Assembly: GCA_900617975.1 (NCBI GenBank)
Contig: UZAE01013873.1
Location: 1 to 18,380 of the forward strand
DNA: 18,380 nucleotides
Reading direction: 5' to 3'
Source: Rodentolepis nana
Lineage: Eukaryota; Platyhelminthes; Cestoda; Cyclophyllidea; Hymenolepididae
A program made the position numbers and the translations under genes. Position 1 is the stretch's first letter. Every line of letters begins with the position of its first letter. Below the pieces are notes generated by a model. That model saw nothing but the letters and a program-made list of their open reading frames with translations, was not told the origin of the DNA and searched no databases. Below are positions 1-9,017 of the stretch, piece after piece.

Positions 1-110
1 TTTACTATCCCATTTTTCGGGTTCGTATCTCATTGTACTAGCTTCCCCCTATTCAGGTACTTCTGCTTAAGTAAAATTTGTTAATATATTCCCTAGTCCA
101 TAGATAGAAT

Positions 111-425
111 TTATTTGTATCGAATAGCAGGCTTTTTGATAGTTATCATTAGCCCTCTAGTTGACTTCTGACTTCACAGAGGGGAGGAACGTCAAAGTCA
201 CACAAAGTGGAGAGGAGGAACAGAAGAGTAATTCACAGATGTAAAAGTGGCAGACACAAAGGTGGAAAAAAGGTGAGGTAAGTACTGTGGAAGTAGTCGA
301 ATATGACATACAGTCGGGACGTGGGAATTTTAAGTCAGAAGTCAACTGCCGGTTTGTAGACTTTTTAGCCGTATGAGTATACATTACCCAGGGTGCACCA
401 CTTGGAGATAAGTCCATCGCGCACA
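111..425 (-). mobile_element. SINE-like retroposon, copy A
   Basis: This is one copy of the repeated element of about 310 bp found throughout the window, read with its tail on the left, so its sense is the minus strand. The minus-strand 3' end carries an AT-rich tail (plus-strand aatttatttgtatc, 109-122). The flanks ccatagatagaat (98-110) and tcatagttacaat (426-438) agree at 10 of 13 positions and look like an aged target-site duplication. Inside, gttgacttctgacttc (160-175) is nearly the reverse complement of 331-346. It lies in an intron of the pyruvate dehydrogenase phosphatase gene, whose next exon starts at 592. Its minus-strand open frame (157-429) is repeat sequence, not a gene. The rest of 1-591 shows nothing else that I recognise. 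Confidence 0.8.
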
Positions 426-591
426 TCATAGTTACAATAATAATCAGCAGATTGTGTCCTTTAACGGGATCAAAGTGGGGAAAGAAGTGGTAATAGGCTG
501 GAAGGAGTGCAACCGCCTTTCCTTTCCTTCCCTTGTACTTTCTTTAGTGTGTCTATTAGCCTAAGACGAATTTCTTTGCTTCTCTCCGTAG

Positions 592-3500
592 GCCTGTGAA
601 CTAGCTCAGCCCTATCTTCTCGATCCATCAGCATTCATGACCTCTGATACAGCGCCTTTGCCGTCTGGGTCAGCGGATTCACCAGAACCAACCTCACTCC
701 CCTCCTGCAGTAGTCGGTACAGCAATTGGCGTCTCTGGGGCCAGTGGGGTCCTCTAGACGCAGAGGTCAATCGTAAGCGACTCTTCAACATTCATCGATT
801 TCTGAAGGAACGCATGGAAACAATCAACCAGGACTCTCCACGTAGGTTTAAGTATATCTTTGGATACTTCCATTTATGAACTAACCGTTAAAAGTGAAAA
901 CGCTATAGTAAGATGGTATCTCAATTTGAGTCTCACCTGGGAGGCCCCATCATTCCACTCTAACCCAAGATGGATGTTGGAAAACGACCTTTGGAATTAT
1001 TATACTTCATTTAGTAGAATAATACAACGTCTAGGATTGGCGCTATTAATCATACTTTCAATTCCAAATATATTTGCGCTCTGCTCTGAGGCTAATTCGA
1101 AATGGTTTGTAAAATTTGAAATTGTGCAAATATAAACAGCTCGCGGCTTAATTTTGAAAACCTAGAGTTGGAGCAACTTATCACTTACTACTCTTTTGAA
1201 TTAAGCTCCAAATCAGCGGAATCTCAAATCATGAATGGTGCAACAGTAAATATACATCAATCGCAACTTAGGCTCAATAGTAATCTGTAGAATTTAAATA
1301 GTCCGCTTACTTAATACGAGGTTTCAATGAGACAGACGGACGAAATAAAATACCACACACAGGAAAGGAGGAAGTAACTCAGATTTGTAATTACGAATAC
1401 AAAAAGTGGAGCGCTGTTGATTTAGTGTCTTGTCTTAGATAGGGTAACTAGAGAAAAAGAACAAAAGGACACTAAAATCAAAATGGTATTTATCTCTGTT
1501 CTTTCACTTAGCTGACTGCGTGCTTCGAGCCAATGGTAGCATCTACGACTCCGAGGGGTTTCTAATCTGCTCTGGTTCTGAGTTTGACTCTCACCAGTTG
1601 TCCGCTATCTCGGCCACAGCGACTAGTCTACGGACAGCATTGACACGACTGGACAGTGACATAACCAGCGATGCGGTACCCCATCCGGAGACAGGACTCA
1701 ACAAATCCCTCCTTCGAATCGTCCTCTCGGGCTGTGTTGCCACTTCCGTTTACCTTCCCCATGATCTCTCTTCACTGTATGTCCTTCAAACCGGTGATTG
1801 TGGAGCTGTGTTAGGTCGATTTATTGGGAGCGATTCCCGCTGCCCCTCCTTACTAAATGGCTCTCCAGAAGGTTCAGACTCCACAACAATGAAGAATCAT
1901 CTTAAATCCGTGCTCCCTACGGACTGGGAGGCGAATCTGTTGGTGGCTCCGCATAATGCACAGAATCTTCGGGAGGTTGAAAGGCTGCAGTCCCAGCATC
2001 CTATTCATGAGGCATCGCTTATGATTGTTGAGGACCGACTACTGTGTTAGTTTAAATTGTCTGTTTTTTTGAGGGATGCGAATATTATGGAAAGTTGATT
2101 ATCTTTTCTATGCAATCACGAGTTGTAAAAGCCAAGTTTTAATGAATCCTTCTGGGGGCAAGTGGTTTTGATCCTTCCACTTAAGTACATGAAAAATAGT
2201 TGGCAGTCTGGCTAGTATTAAGATATTTTTTGTTTCCATTGACCGTGGTTTCGCGACAGTCATGATATAAGTGACATTGTGGAAGTAGGCTTTGTCCTCG
2301 GGAGCTGTCTGCGTGTCAATGAATCAACAGTAATTTAAGAGAATTGCATATCAACGGATTATCTTGGCTATTTTGTGTTGCTTTTTTTTATCGCAAACAT
2401 TGGCGCTTTTGAGAAGAATGTTACTGAACGGTTGGAAATTCGAGGACTGCATGTCACGGAATTGATTATTAAAGTCCACTTCTTGAGCAGTATCTCCACA
2501 TTCCATGCTCTCATGAATCTCAAATGCATTTTATGACCTCAGTTTAGTTGGAATTCGCTTTTTGTGTTATTAGTTATTTTTTTCTGTATTCTTGCCAGAT
2601 CAAACTGAAAGCTTATGACTACTGTACTTGCGATTGTAATATTGACCTTACTAGGAGGAGTGAAAGAGATATTTGCCCAATACAGAGCCATAATTTTGAG
2701 ACCCTCAAGTCTGGTGCCTTCAAAAGAATGAAGACGTCATCGAGAGATTTAGAATCCTCTGGCAGTTGTTAAAATTTGTCCATTTACAACCAGTACTCAT
2801 GTCGTCTTCCGCCAAGGAGAGATCTAAGCTATTTAAATATTACAGTAGAATTTATGACGAGTGCTTACATTAGTTGGTTTAATCACTTTCAGTTTAACTT
2901 AAGTCAACGTTTATTTAACTTTCATGCGCTTTCTACATAAGTGTTTCCCGATTTTTCGATACTACAGAGGCAACTAGATGTTTTATGGCTAATAGGTGTC
3001 CTACCAATCTATTTTTAGCTTGGATTCTATTGATAAAGCTCCTGTTAGGATGTGACTCTAGGGAGTAAATTTATAGATCTCTCTTTGGATCAATTGTGAA
3101 TAATAATCAACAGTATTGAAGTTAAATGCGGTGGTAGAGGCGTTAGTGTTTGAAATGACTAGAGCAACTCCGTCTTTAAATGAAGATGACGATCTCAGGC
3201 AAATATTTCAGCGTCACAAACTATTATCTCGATTTTCTATCAGTATCACATTAAACCTGTTTCTAATTTTCAGGTGAACTGATACCCTTACGGGCATTTG
3301 GTGATATTCGCTACAAGATGCCCTCCAAGGTGCTTAAAAATATCGCCAAACTTTGTGGTCTACCTCCCAGCTATCCTGTAACACCGCGTTTCTACACGTC
3401 ACCACCTTACCTCTTTGCTACCCCACAGATTGTCTGTCATCGGCTAGACCGCCGTCGTGATCGGTTCATTGTCTTGGCGTCGGATGGACTCTGGGATATG

Positions 3501-4694
3501 CTAACTCCGCATCAGGCTGTCTGTGTTGTGGCACAACATTATCTGGACTATCATGGGGTAACAAAAACTGACATTTTAACAATGACGTAGTAGCCATTTA
3601 CATTTTTTGAAAGTTGAGTGTTTAGCAATCATCTAGCCAATCGAAAGCAAAGCCGCATTATGGTTAAGACTGTTTTGAACGGGTAGCGGGTACCTAGGAC
3701 AGGTGCAGGGAAACAATTCGTCAAAAGCTTCATCCACATGCAGTTCACACTCCCTGGGTCATAAGATATGAGACCGTGGAAATTTCCTAGTGGTGCTAAC
3801 TTTTCGCTTACGACTCATAGAATCTTATGATTTTTGCGTTTACAAATAGCCAATAAAATTTATTTTAATGGAGAGTCTCCTAGACAAAGTCGGATATGGA
3901 AATCAATATTTGGTTATCTAGTATCTATTTGCAGGGCCTGTTTGATTCCTTCAAGAATGTAAGCTAGGGAAAATTGATCGAAATGGCAGGCTTGTCGTTT
4001 TTTTTGTCTCCCATGAATAGGTCGACGGGTGGTTAGGTCAGTAACTAAGAGTTTGATAGATATTTTTGCGTTTGGTAAGATTAAATGGCCATTCCCACTA
4101 TGCTTTTGCCAAAACCAAAGTAGTAGAAAATGTGGTACACACTTATCACAATTGTGCAGAAATGGGGTGGAATATTTAAGAGTCGCATAAAGTTCCGAAG
4201 GCACGTTAACTACAGAAGTGTATTGCATCTAAATTAAGTTCACTTATTCAACTTGTCAAATGCACGATGTAACCTCGCATGTCAGCAACGTCACAGCGAA
4301 TTTTCAACTATCTCTTCATCCGCACTGATCGTAAACTGCCAAGCTGTATTTTCCTAAGCGTTGATGACGCCTTAAAGTAGAACTATTTGTCTGTTCGAAA
4401 ACTATGCCCTTATTAAAAAGTACTTGAGTTTGCGAGTGCGTCTTAAAACGTAACTATCAGCTAATTAGTGCAGTGGTAAGTTCTGAAAAGTACTTTAAAT
4501 TCAATGCTTGATTTTTGTAGAATCCCTCATTGGCCGGTTACCGAGACACAGCAGCCAGCCGTTTGATCCGAACAGCTCTAGGTGGAAGAGAAATGGATAC
4601 TGCTCGAATTGCTATGCACTTGTCAGTGCCAGCAAACGTCGCACGGTTCTATCGAGATGACATCACAGTCCAAGTCATCTATCTTAATCCCTAA
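592..4694 (+). CDS. PDP1: [Pyruvate dehydrogenase]-phosphatase, mitochondrial (PP2C family), 5'-partial, four exons
   Basis: Exons: 592-841, 1512-2045, 3274-3557, 4521-4694; stop TAA 4692-4694; 413 residues in window. All junctions have GT..AG ends and keep phase (1, 1, 0). The family removes phosphate from the E1-alpha subunit of pyruvate dehydrogenase in the mitochondrial matrix, using two divalent metal ions. Motifs seen, in order: a SGCVA strand and TGDCGAVLG (about residue 179 of the fragment), HNAQNLREVERL, PLRAFGDIRYK across the second junction, the metal-site motif ASDGLWD (about 332) and the C-terminal YRDDITV (about 400). The extended segment between ASDGLWD and RDD, ending FYRDDIT, is typical of PDP rather than other PP2Cs. 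The exon holding the DGHAG-type metal motif must lie left of the window. Oddities: a serine-rich insertion of about 30 residues before HNAQN, and a shortened loop after the SDGLWD helix. PDP1 versus PDP2 cannot be separated here. Confidence 0.93.
842..1511 (+). other. PDP intron
   Basis: Intron of 670 nt with donor GTAGGT at 842 and acceptor TTAG ending at 1511. It splits a proline codon (C|CT). An open frame at 860-1135 begins inside the preceding exon in another frame; it has no recognisable domain and is treated as chance. Nothing else is seen. Confidence 0.8.
2046..3273 (+). other. PDP intron
   Basis: Intron of 1228 nt with donor GTTAGT at 2046 and acceptor TTTTCAG ending at 3273. The donor choice is set by the joined reading RLLCELIPLRAFGD, which matches the PDP family. 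The in-frame TAG at 2048 is the apparent end if splicing is ignored. No repeat, RNA gene or second gene is recognised inside. Confidence 0.8.
3558..4520 (+). other. PDP intron
   Basis: Intron of 963 nt, phase 0, with donor GTAACA at 3558 and acceptor TTTTTGTAG ending at 4520. It contains a 104-codon minus-strand open frame (3914-4228) with no domain that I recognise. Nothing else is seen. Confidence 0.8.
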
Positions 4695-5799
4695 AACAAC
4701 ACCCCCATTATAAGACAAAATCTGTACATATCCCCTCTTTGCCTTACCTTTTCTCCCAGTTCTTGGCCTGCCGATATTGTAGTATGAACCAGAAATAAGA
4801 CCCTCTTTCAACAGCATTTTAGCGTTTGTCTCCTAGGACTTTCCACTCTACTCCTTCTCTGTGTCGCTAAAGGTTGTGGAAATGCAATTTATTCCACTCT
4901 CCCCCTCATTGCTCTATATTGGATTAACAATGAATAACGATAGCTTCGAGAGTGCCCAGTATTTCCCTTGACGAAAACCAATCTTGTTTTTTTACAACGC
5001 CTTTTCATTAAAATAGAATTAGAAATTGGGATGTAAGAAATACCGGGTTTCTAGGAGAGGGGAGGGAGATTTCAAGCGTAGTTTTTTATGATGTTAATAA
5101 GAACGTCGGCGTTGATAGAAACTTGTCCACCGAAAATACTACTCGAATTTTTGGAGGGGTCGACTTTCAAAATGCTCCTTTGTTGGGCACGATTCTTGAA
5201 TGGAGAGGAAAGAAAGTATCAATTAAAGCTGTGAAAGCTAAGTAATCTGAAAGATCAACCACAACGGTGGATCGAATGTAAGGCAGATAGAATAGGACGG
5301 AGCATAAGGAAAACCTACGAGTTACAAGAAAAAAAGATAAACAAGAGATAAGAAGCAAGATGTGAGAAAAAAATTTAAAAGGAAAAGACGCATGTCTAAG
5401 TACGCAACGCGGAAACCGCTAAGGCAATTAATAAAAAACACGTTCTTACGGGAGAAGATCTAACCAGTTCATAGGTCAAGTAACAAACGTCATATTCTTC
5501 AAATCCAAACAATAGTTTGCATCACCTTGTTACCATTAAAATATATCAATCAAATTTTTAAACCTTAGTTTCAAATAAAGGAACCATTAGAAGATAAAGA
5601 TGGTGAAAAACATATGGGCTCTAGAGAGAATGAAGCTGTTCTAAAAATTTATCCACAAACTAAACTCTAACAATCTAATCTAATAAAGAATAGGACAAGT
5701 GGCTCGAATAAAGGCAGAGGAAAATTCTAAGGGTTGGAAAGCAACGCTATTGCTAGGAATAAAAAGAAAACTAATCACATTAATTTATCTTACCTCCTG
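4695..5799. other. Intergenic region after PDP
   Basis: About 1.1 kb without a supported gene. The first part is presumably the PDP 3' untranslated region. ATTAAA at 5007-5012 is a possible polyadenylation signal, about 310 nt after the stop, but it is a weak candidate. The stretch 5180-5700 is A-rich on the plus strand and shows no coding signal. The copy B retroposon starts at 5800. Confidence 0.5.
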
Positions 5800-6106
5800 C
5801 GGGGTGTGCGATAGACTTACCTCCACGTGGTGCAATCTGGGCAAAAAAAAGATTATTAACCGGCAGTTGACTTTAGACTTCAAACTACCATCACCTCACT
5901 GTATGTCATATTCGACCCCTTTCACAGAACTCATCTCACCTTTTCTCTACCTTTGCGTCTGTCTCTTACATCTTTGAAACACTCTTCTGTTCCCTCCAAC
6001 CAACTCGACTTTTTTCATTTTGATGTCCCTTCCCCTCTGTGAAGCCTGAAGTCAACTAAAGTGCTAATGATAACTATCAAAAACGCCTGCCATTTGATAT
6101 AAATAA
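5800..6106 (+). mobile_element. SINE-like retroposon, copy B (307 bp)
   Basis: This is the cleanest full-length copy. It begins CGGGGTGTGCGATAGACTTA and ends GATATAAATAA, an AAAT-type tail. It is flanked by 13-bp direct repeats, atcttacctcctg (5787-5799) and atcttaccgcctg (6107-6119), differing at one base. A duplication of that length and a simple tail point to insertion by target-primed reverse transcription, so the call is a short retroposon rather than a DNA-transposon MITE. It shares the body of copies A, C, D and E. A poor box B match (ATTCGACCCC) sits near 5908. It lies between the convergent PDP and DCP2 genes. Confidence 0.85.
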
Positions 6107-6221
6107 ATCTTACCGCCTGTTGTAAAGTTACTGCAAATTCTGTTAAGGAAGTGAAACGGCCATTTTTCAGCAGGCTAAGACTGATTTACAATTTTACATG
6201 TTAAAAATTGTCAGTTTGTAG

Positions 6222-6227
6222 TTTATT
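6222..6227 (-). terminator. Possible polyadenylation signal of DCP2
   Basis: Plus-strand TTTATT reads AATAAA on the minus strand, about 208 nt beyond the DCP2 stop. It is the only canonical hexamer that I saw between the stop and copy B. The motif is short and this is AT-rich DNA, so the call is tentative. Confidence 0.35.
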
Positions 6228-6247
6228 TGAATGACAAGCGCCCAGTT

Positions 6248-6260
6248 CCCCCCCCCCCCC
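6248..6260. repeat. Homopolymer C13
   Basis: Thirteen consecutive C on the plus strand. It is likely length-variable and prone to sequencing error. Confidence 0.9.
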
Positions 6261-6434
6261 ACCCCTTACCTATTTAAAATTGATGTCCCCTTCAGTAAAA
6301 TCCCTTTGAGTCCCCCATCCCCTCTCATTCACTCACCATTAGCCTACCCAACCCCACGTCTTACTAGTTGGAAAAAACTACAATAACCAGACAAAACTAT
6401 GTAAGAAAAGTTATAGGTCCAATTTAGTCAATCT

Positions 6435-7753
6435 CTATATCCTATAAGAGTCACATACTTCCACTAGATTTGATACAAAAACGAACACATCAAAGCCCAA
6501 AGATCTCATCGCTAAACTTGAACAACTTTGTGACCCTCGATTAGTTGTATTAAAAAATGACCATATGCAAAAGTAGGCGTTTCTAAAAGATTGATTTACC
6601 TGTCCTGGTTGATTTGGCCGAGATTGCACAGCATGAGATTGAGTTCTACGTCTAGGATTAAGATACAAAAATGAAAGGACTGAGACACAAGACACGATAA
6701 ACTGCGCAAACTATCACAAACTTGGAGCTTTTAGGACCAGTGCGATCAGTGGACTGCGTGCGGTAAGGTTGATTTTGACCAACATAAGGTGAGAAAGCCG
6801 ACGCATTTGAAAGTAAGGGTTGGTTAGATTGGTTTTGTCGTCGATTCTTGGATTTCCAACTACATTTCAGCGCTTGTATTGGAGGCGAACCTGACTTCCG
6901 ATGATGGACATATTGTTGCAGGGATCTATAAACAAGACAAACAAAGTCATAGACAGGCATTTGCAGCCGTTAGCTCAACGATGAACACTTACAAAATAAA
7001 GGGCGCAACAAGAAGGAATTCTGAGCACTTCGAATTGGAACTCGTAATATCCATATTCAATTGGGAAAGGCTAAACCAGGTTATAACCTCAATTTCATTC
7101 TTAGTTGAGGGTCGTAGATTTCTTATCTTTGGAAAACCCTCCACAATATAGACACGATGTCGTGTATCACCAACAAATACGTCCATAAACAAGTTATCAA
7201 CTATCCTGTGTTCAATATCCAGGCCAACCTCCTCCATGACTTCCCGAACAGCACAGGCTCGAAGAGTTTCTTTTTCAGCTACTTTTCCACTGGGAAATGT
7301 CCATCTTTTGCTATTAAAACCCTGAACAAGAAGGACCATTTCAAAATCCTCATCGATTATAACTGCACCTGCCGTGTGCGCAGACACACGGCTTGCTTTC
7401 CAAAGTTTATACTTTTGAATCCAATCAACTCCATTGGGAACAAGTTTAGGAAAACTTTCAAATACTAAACATAGTTTAAAATTGTTAATGAATTAAAAAC
7501 TTACTTGCTTTGCACATTCCAAACATGTCAACACCAAATTCTGTCATATCGTTGACATAATTATCGAGATAATGCCAGTGAGCAAGTTCGAGTTCGGTAA
7601 ATATACGTATGGAGCCGGAGTTCCAGTCATTTTTTGTAAGATGTGGACAATTTGAAATAAAAAGCCTGAAAAAGTGTAGAGTATCTATATGCAAACTTAC
7701 GCGTAGAGTAATTTAAGAACATCTTCGGAGATAGGTTTTGGTTCCATCTGCAT
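6435..7753 (-). CDS. DCP2: mRNA-decapping enzyme DCP2, five exons, complete
   Basis: Exons on the minus strand: 7753-7701, 7665-7505, 7464-6993, 6925-6722, 6651-6435 (stop 6437-6435); 368 aa, shorter than human DCP2 (about 420). Introns are 35, 40, 67 and 70 nt, with GT..AG ends and matching phases. DCP2 hydrolyses the 5' cap of mRNA, releasing m7GDP, in the cytoplasm with DCP1. The N-terminal regulatory domain shows ELAHWHYLDNYV, including the conserved cap-gripping tryptophan region. The Nudix box GX5EX7REUXEEXGU is complete at residues 131-153 (GKVAEKE...REVMEEVGL). The Box B-like helix follows (EFLLVAPFI). The tail is rich in Q, N, S and P. Near the C-terminus SLGFDVFVFVSNL resembles the SF-x-FD terminal motif of animal DCP2; that match is inference. 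The start could also be the second ATG at 7747. The last exon may contain a further intron (a GTAAAT donor lies at 6599). Domain identity is sure; the 3' end is less so. Confidence 0.92.
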
Positions 7754-9017
7754 TATGTATAATAAAAATGTTCTAGATGTACGAAATTATTCAAATAAAA
7801 CGTATGACTAAATCAAATGACGACTAGGAAAGAGCCCTGAAGGAAATCGATCAAGGAACCACAGGATAGGGCGAATTACGAAGGTTGCCTTTATTTTTAA
7901 TGGCTAAAACACAAAGTTAATTATTGGAGCCTTGAGCTGATTTTCACATCAATTTTCAAATAATGCTCAAATATATTTTGGTAAAATATTGTCGTTTCAC
8001 AATACATATGAAAAATATAACCTATTTTAATTTTAAATTCAGTATTTAAAATTAAAATCATTTTTTATGCATCTTAATTGACAATAAGCAGCAAAGTTGT
8101 GTAGTGGCATATTCCATATCAAAGCCATAATTTACTTGTGGTGTTTTGGACTTATTTAAATGCTAAAATTTGGAACTCTATCAATAAGAAGAGACGAATT
8201 GAAACCCTAGTTGCTGAACAGGTTTGGTTAACTTTACATTGGCTCACGATTGACCTATAGAACAGGAAAATAAATCAAAGCCTCAATACCTCAAATCTTT
8301 TTATTTCTACAGTGTCAACAATGATTTAAGCCATTTTCTAAGAGTTACCTCCAATTTATCCAAATAGTATGCAAATTTATGCATTTGCAATTCTGAACCA
8401 AAATATGCATTTTGCAAGCAATAAGCACACCTTTGGTTGATTTGTGTCCTAAGGGGTCGAGTATCATATACCTAATGTTCAACAGTACATACCCCCGAAT
8501 AAAGCTGTCAACCATAAAAGTTAAGCTTGACCAATAAAGTGGTGACACAGATTATATTTCTCACAAAAATGATCTCCATAATGTTTTCTTATACTAAGAA
8601 GGGGTGGTTGCTTGCTTAATTTCTGTTTATCAAACTCAAATATATATTAATTTGGTTTTAGTAAAGGTTAGGTACTTATTCACAACGAGCAAATGTAAGG
8701 TACCAAAGTATTTTTCTATAAATCCAATTTGTGAATACCAGTTAACTTGATATCGCAATAACAATACTTGTTTGTATAATGACTAGCAAAGCCAAATTAC
8801 TGATATAAATTATTGACGAATAATTATTAAATTAAAAAATATATTCTAAATATAATGCTACACATTTTCTTCCACCATATTTCAATTTTGTCATACTTTA
8901 TCAATATGCAAGGTTAATGACGCAGTGAAAGTTTAAACCCTTTTTGCTATCTTTTCGCCAATATTGTTGATAGTAGTTTTTGTAACCCATTTCGGTTGAT
9001 TCATTCAAGCTTCCAGA
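7754..9017. promoter_or_regulatory. Divergent intergenic region between DCP2 and NNT
   Basis: About 1.26 kb of AT-rich sequence from which DCP2 is transcribed leftward and NNT rightward, so it should hold both promoters. No coding exon is recognised. Weak candidates are CCAAT at 8958-8962, about 56 nt before the NNT start codon, and TATAAA at 8717-8722. An AG at 9015-9016 sits one base before the NNT ATG and could be a cis or trans splice acceptor. Neither promoter can be placed with confidence. Confidence 0.4.

Larger units (their letters stand above)
6107..6434. other. Intergenic region, DCP2 3' side
   Basis: About 330 nt between copy B and the DCP2 stop codon. It is probably largely DCP2 3' untranslated sequence on the minus strand. 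It contains a run of 13 C at 6248-6260 followed by shorter C-runs, which read as G-runs in the DCP2 transcript. No gene is seen. Confidence 0.5.

Noticed and set aside
860..1135. Open frame of 91 codons after the first in-window PDP exon
   Set aside because: It lies in the intron and in a different frame, and has no domain or family resemblance. The PDP reading continues cleanly from 841 to 1512.
2548..2772. Open frame of 74 codons in a PDP intron
   Set aside because: It starts with a non-ATG codon and has no domain; its length is expected by chance.
3914..4228. Minus-strand open frame of 104 codons
   Set aside because: It sits in a PDP intron. The translation shows no recognisable motif, and no splice partners or neighbours support it.
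6879..7468. Plus-strand open frames across DCP2
   Set aside because: They are antisense shadows of the minus-strand DCP2 exons, which carry the Nudix box.
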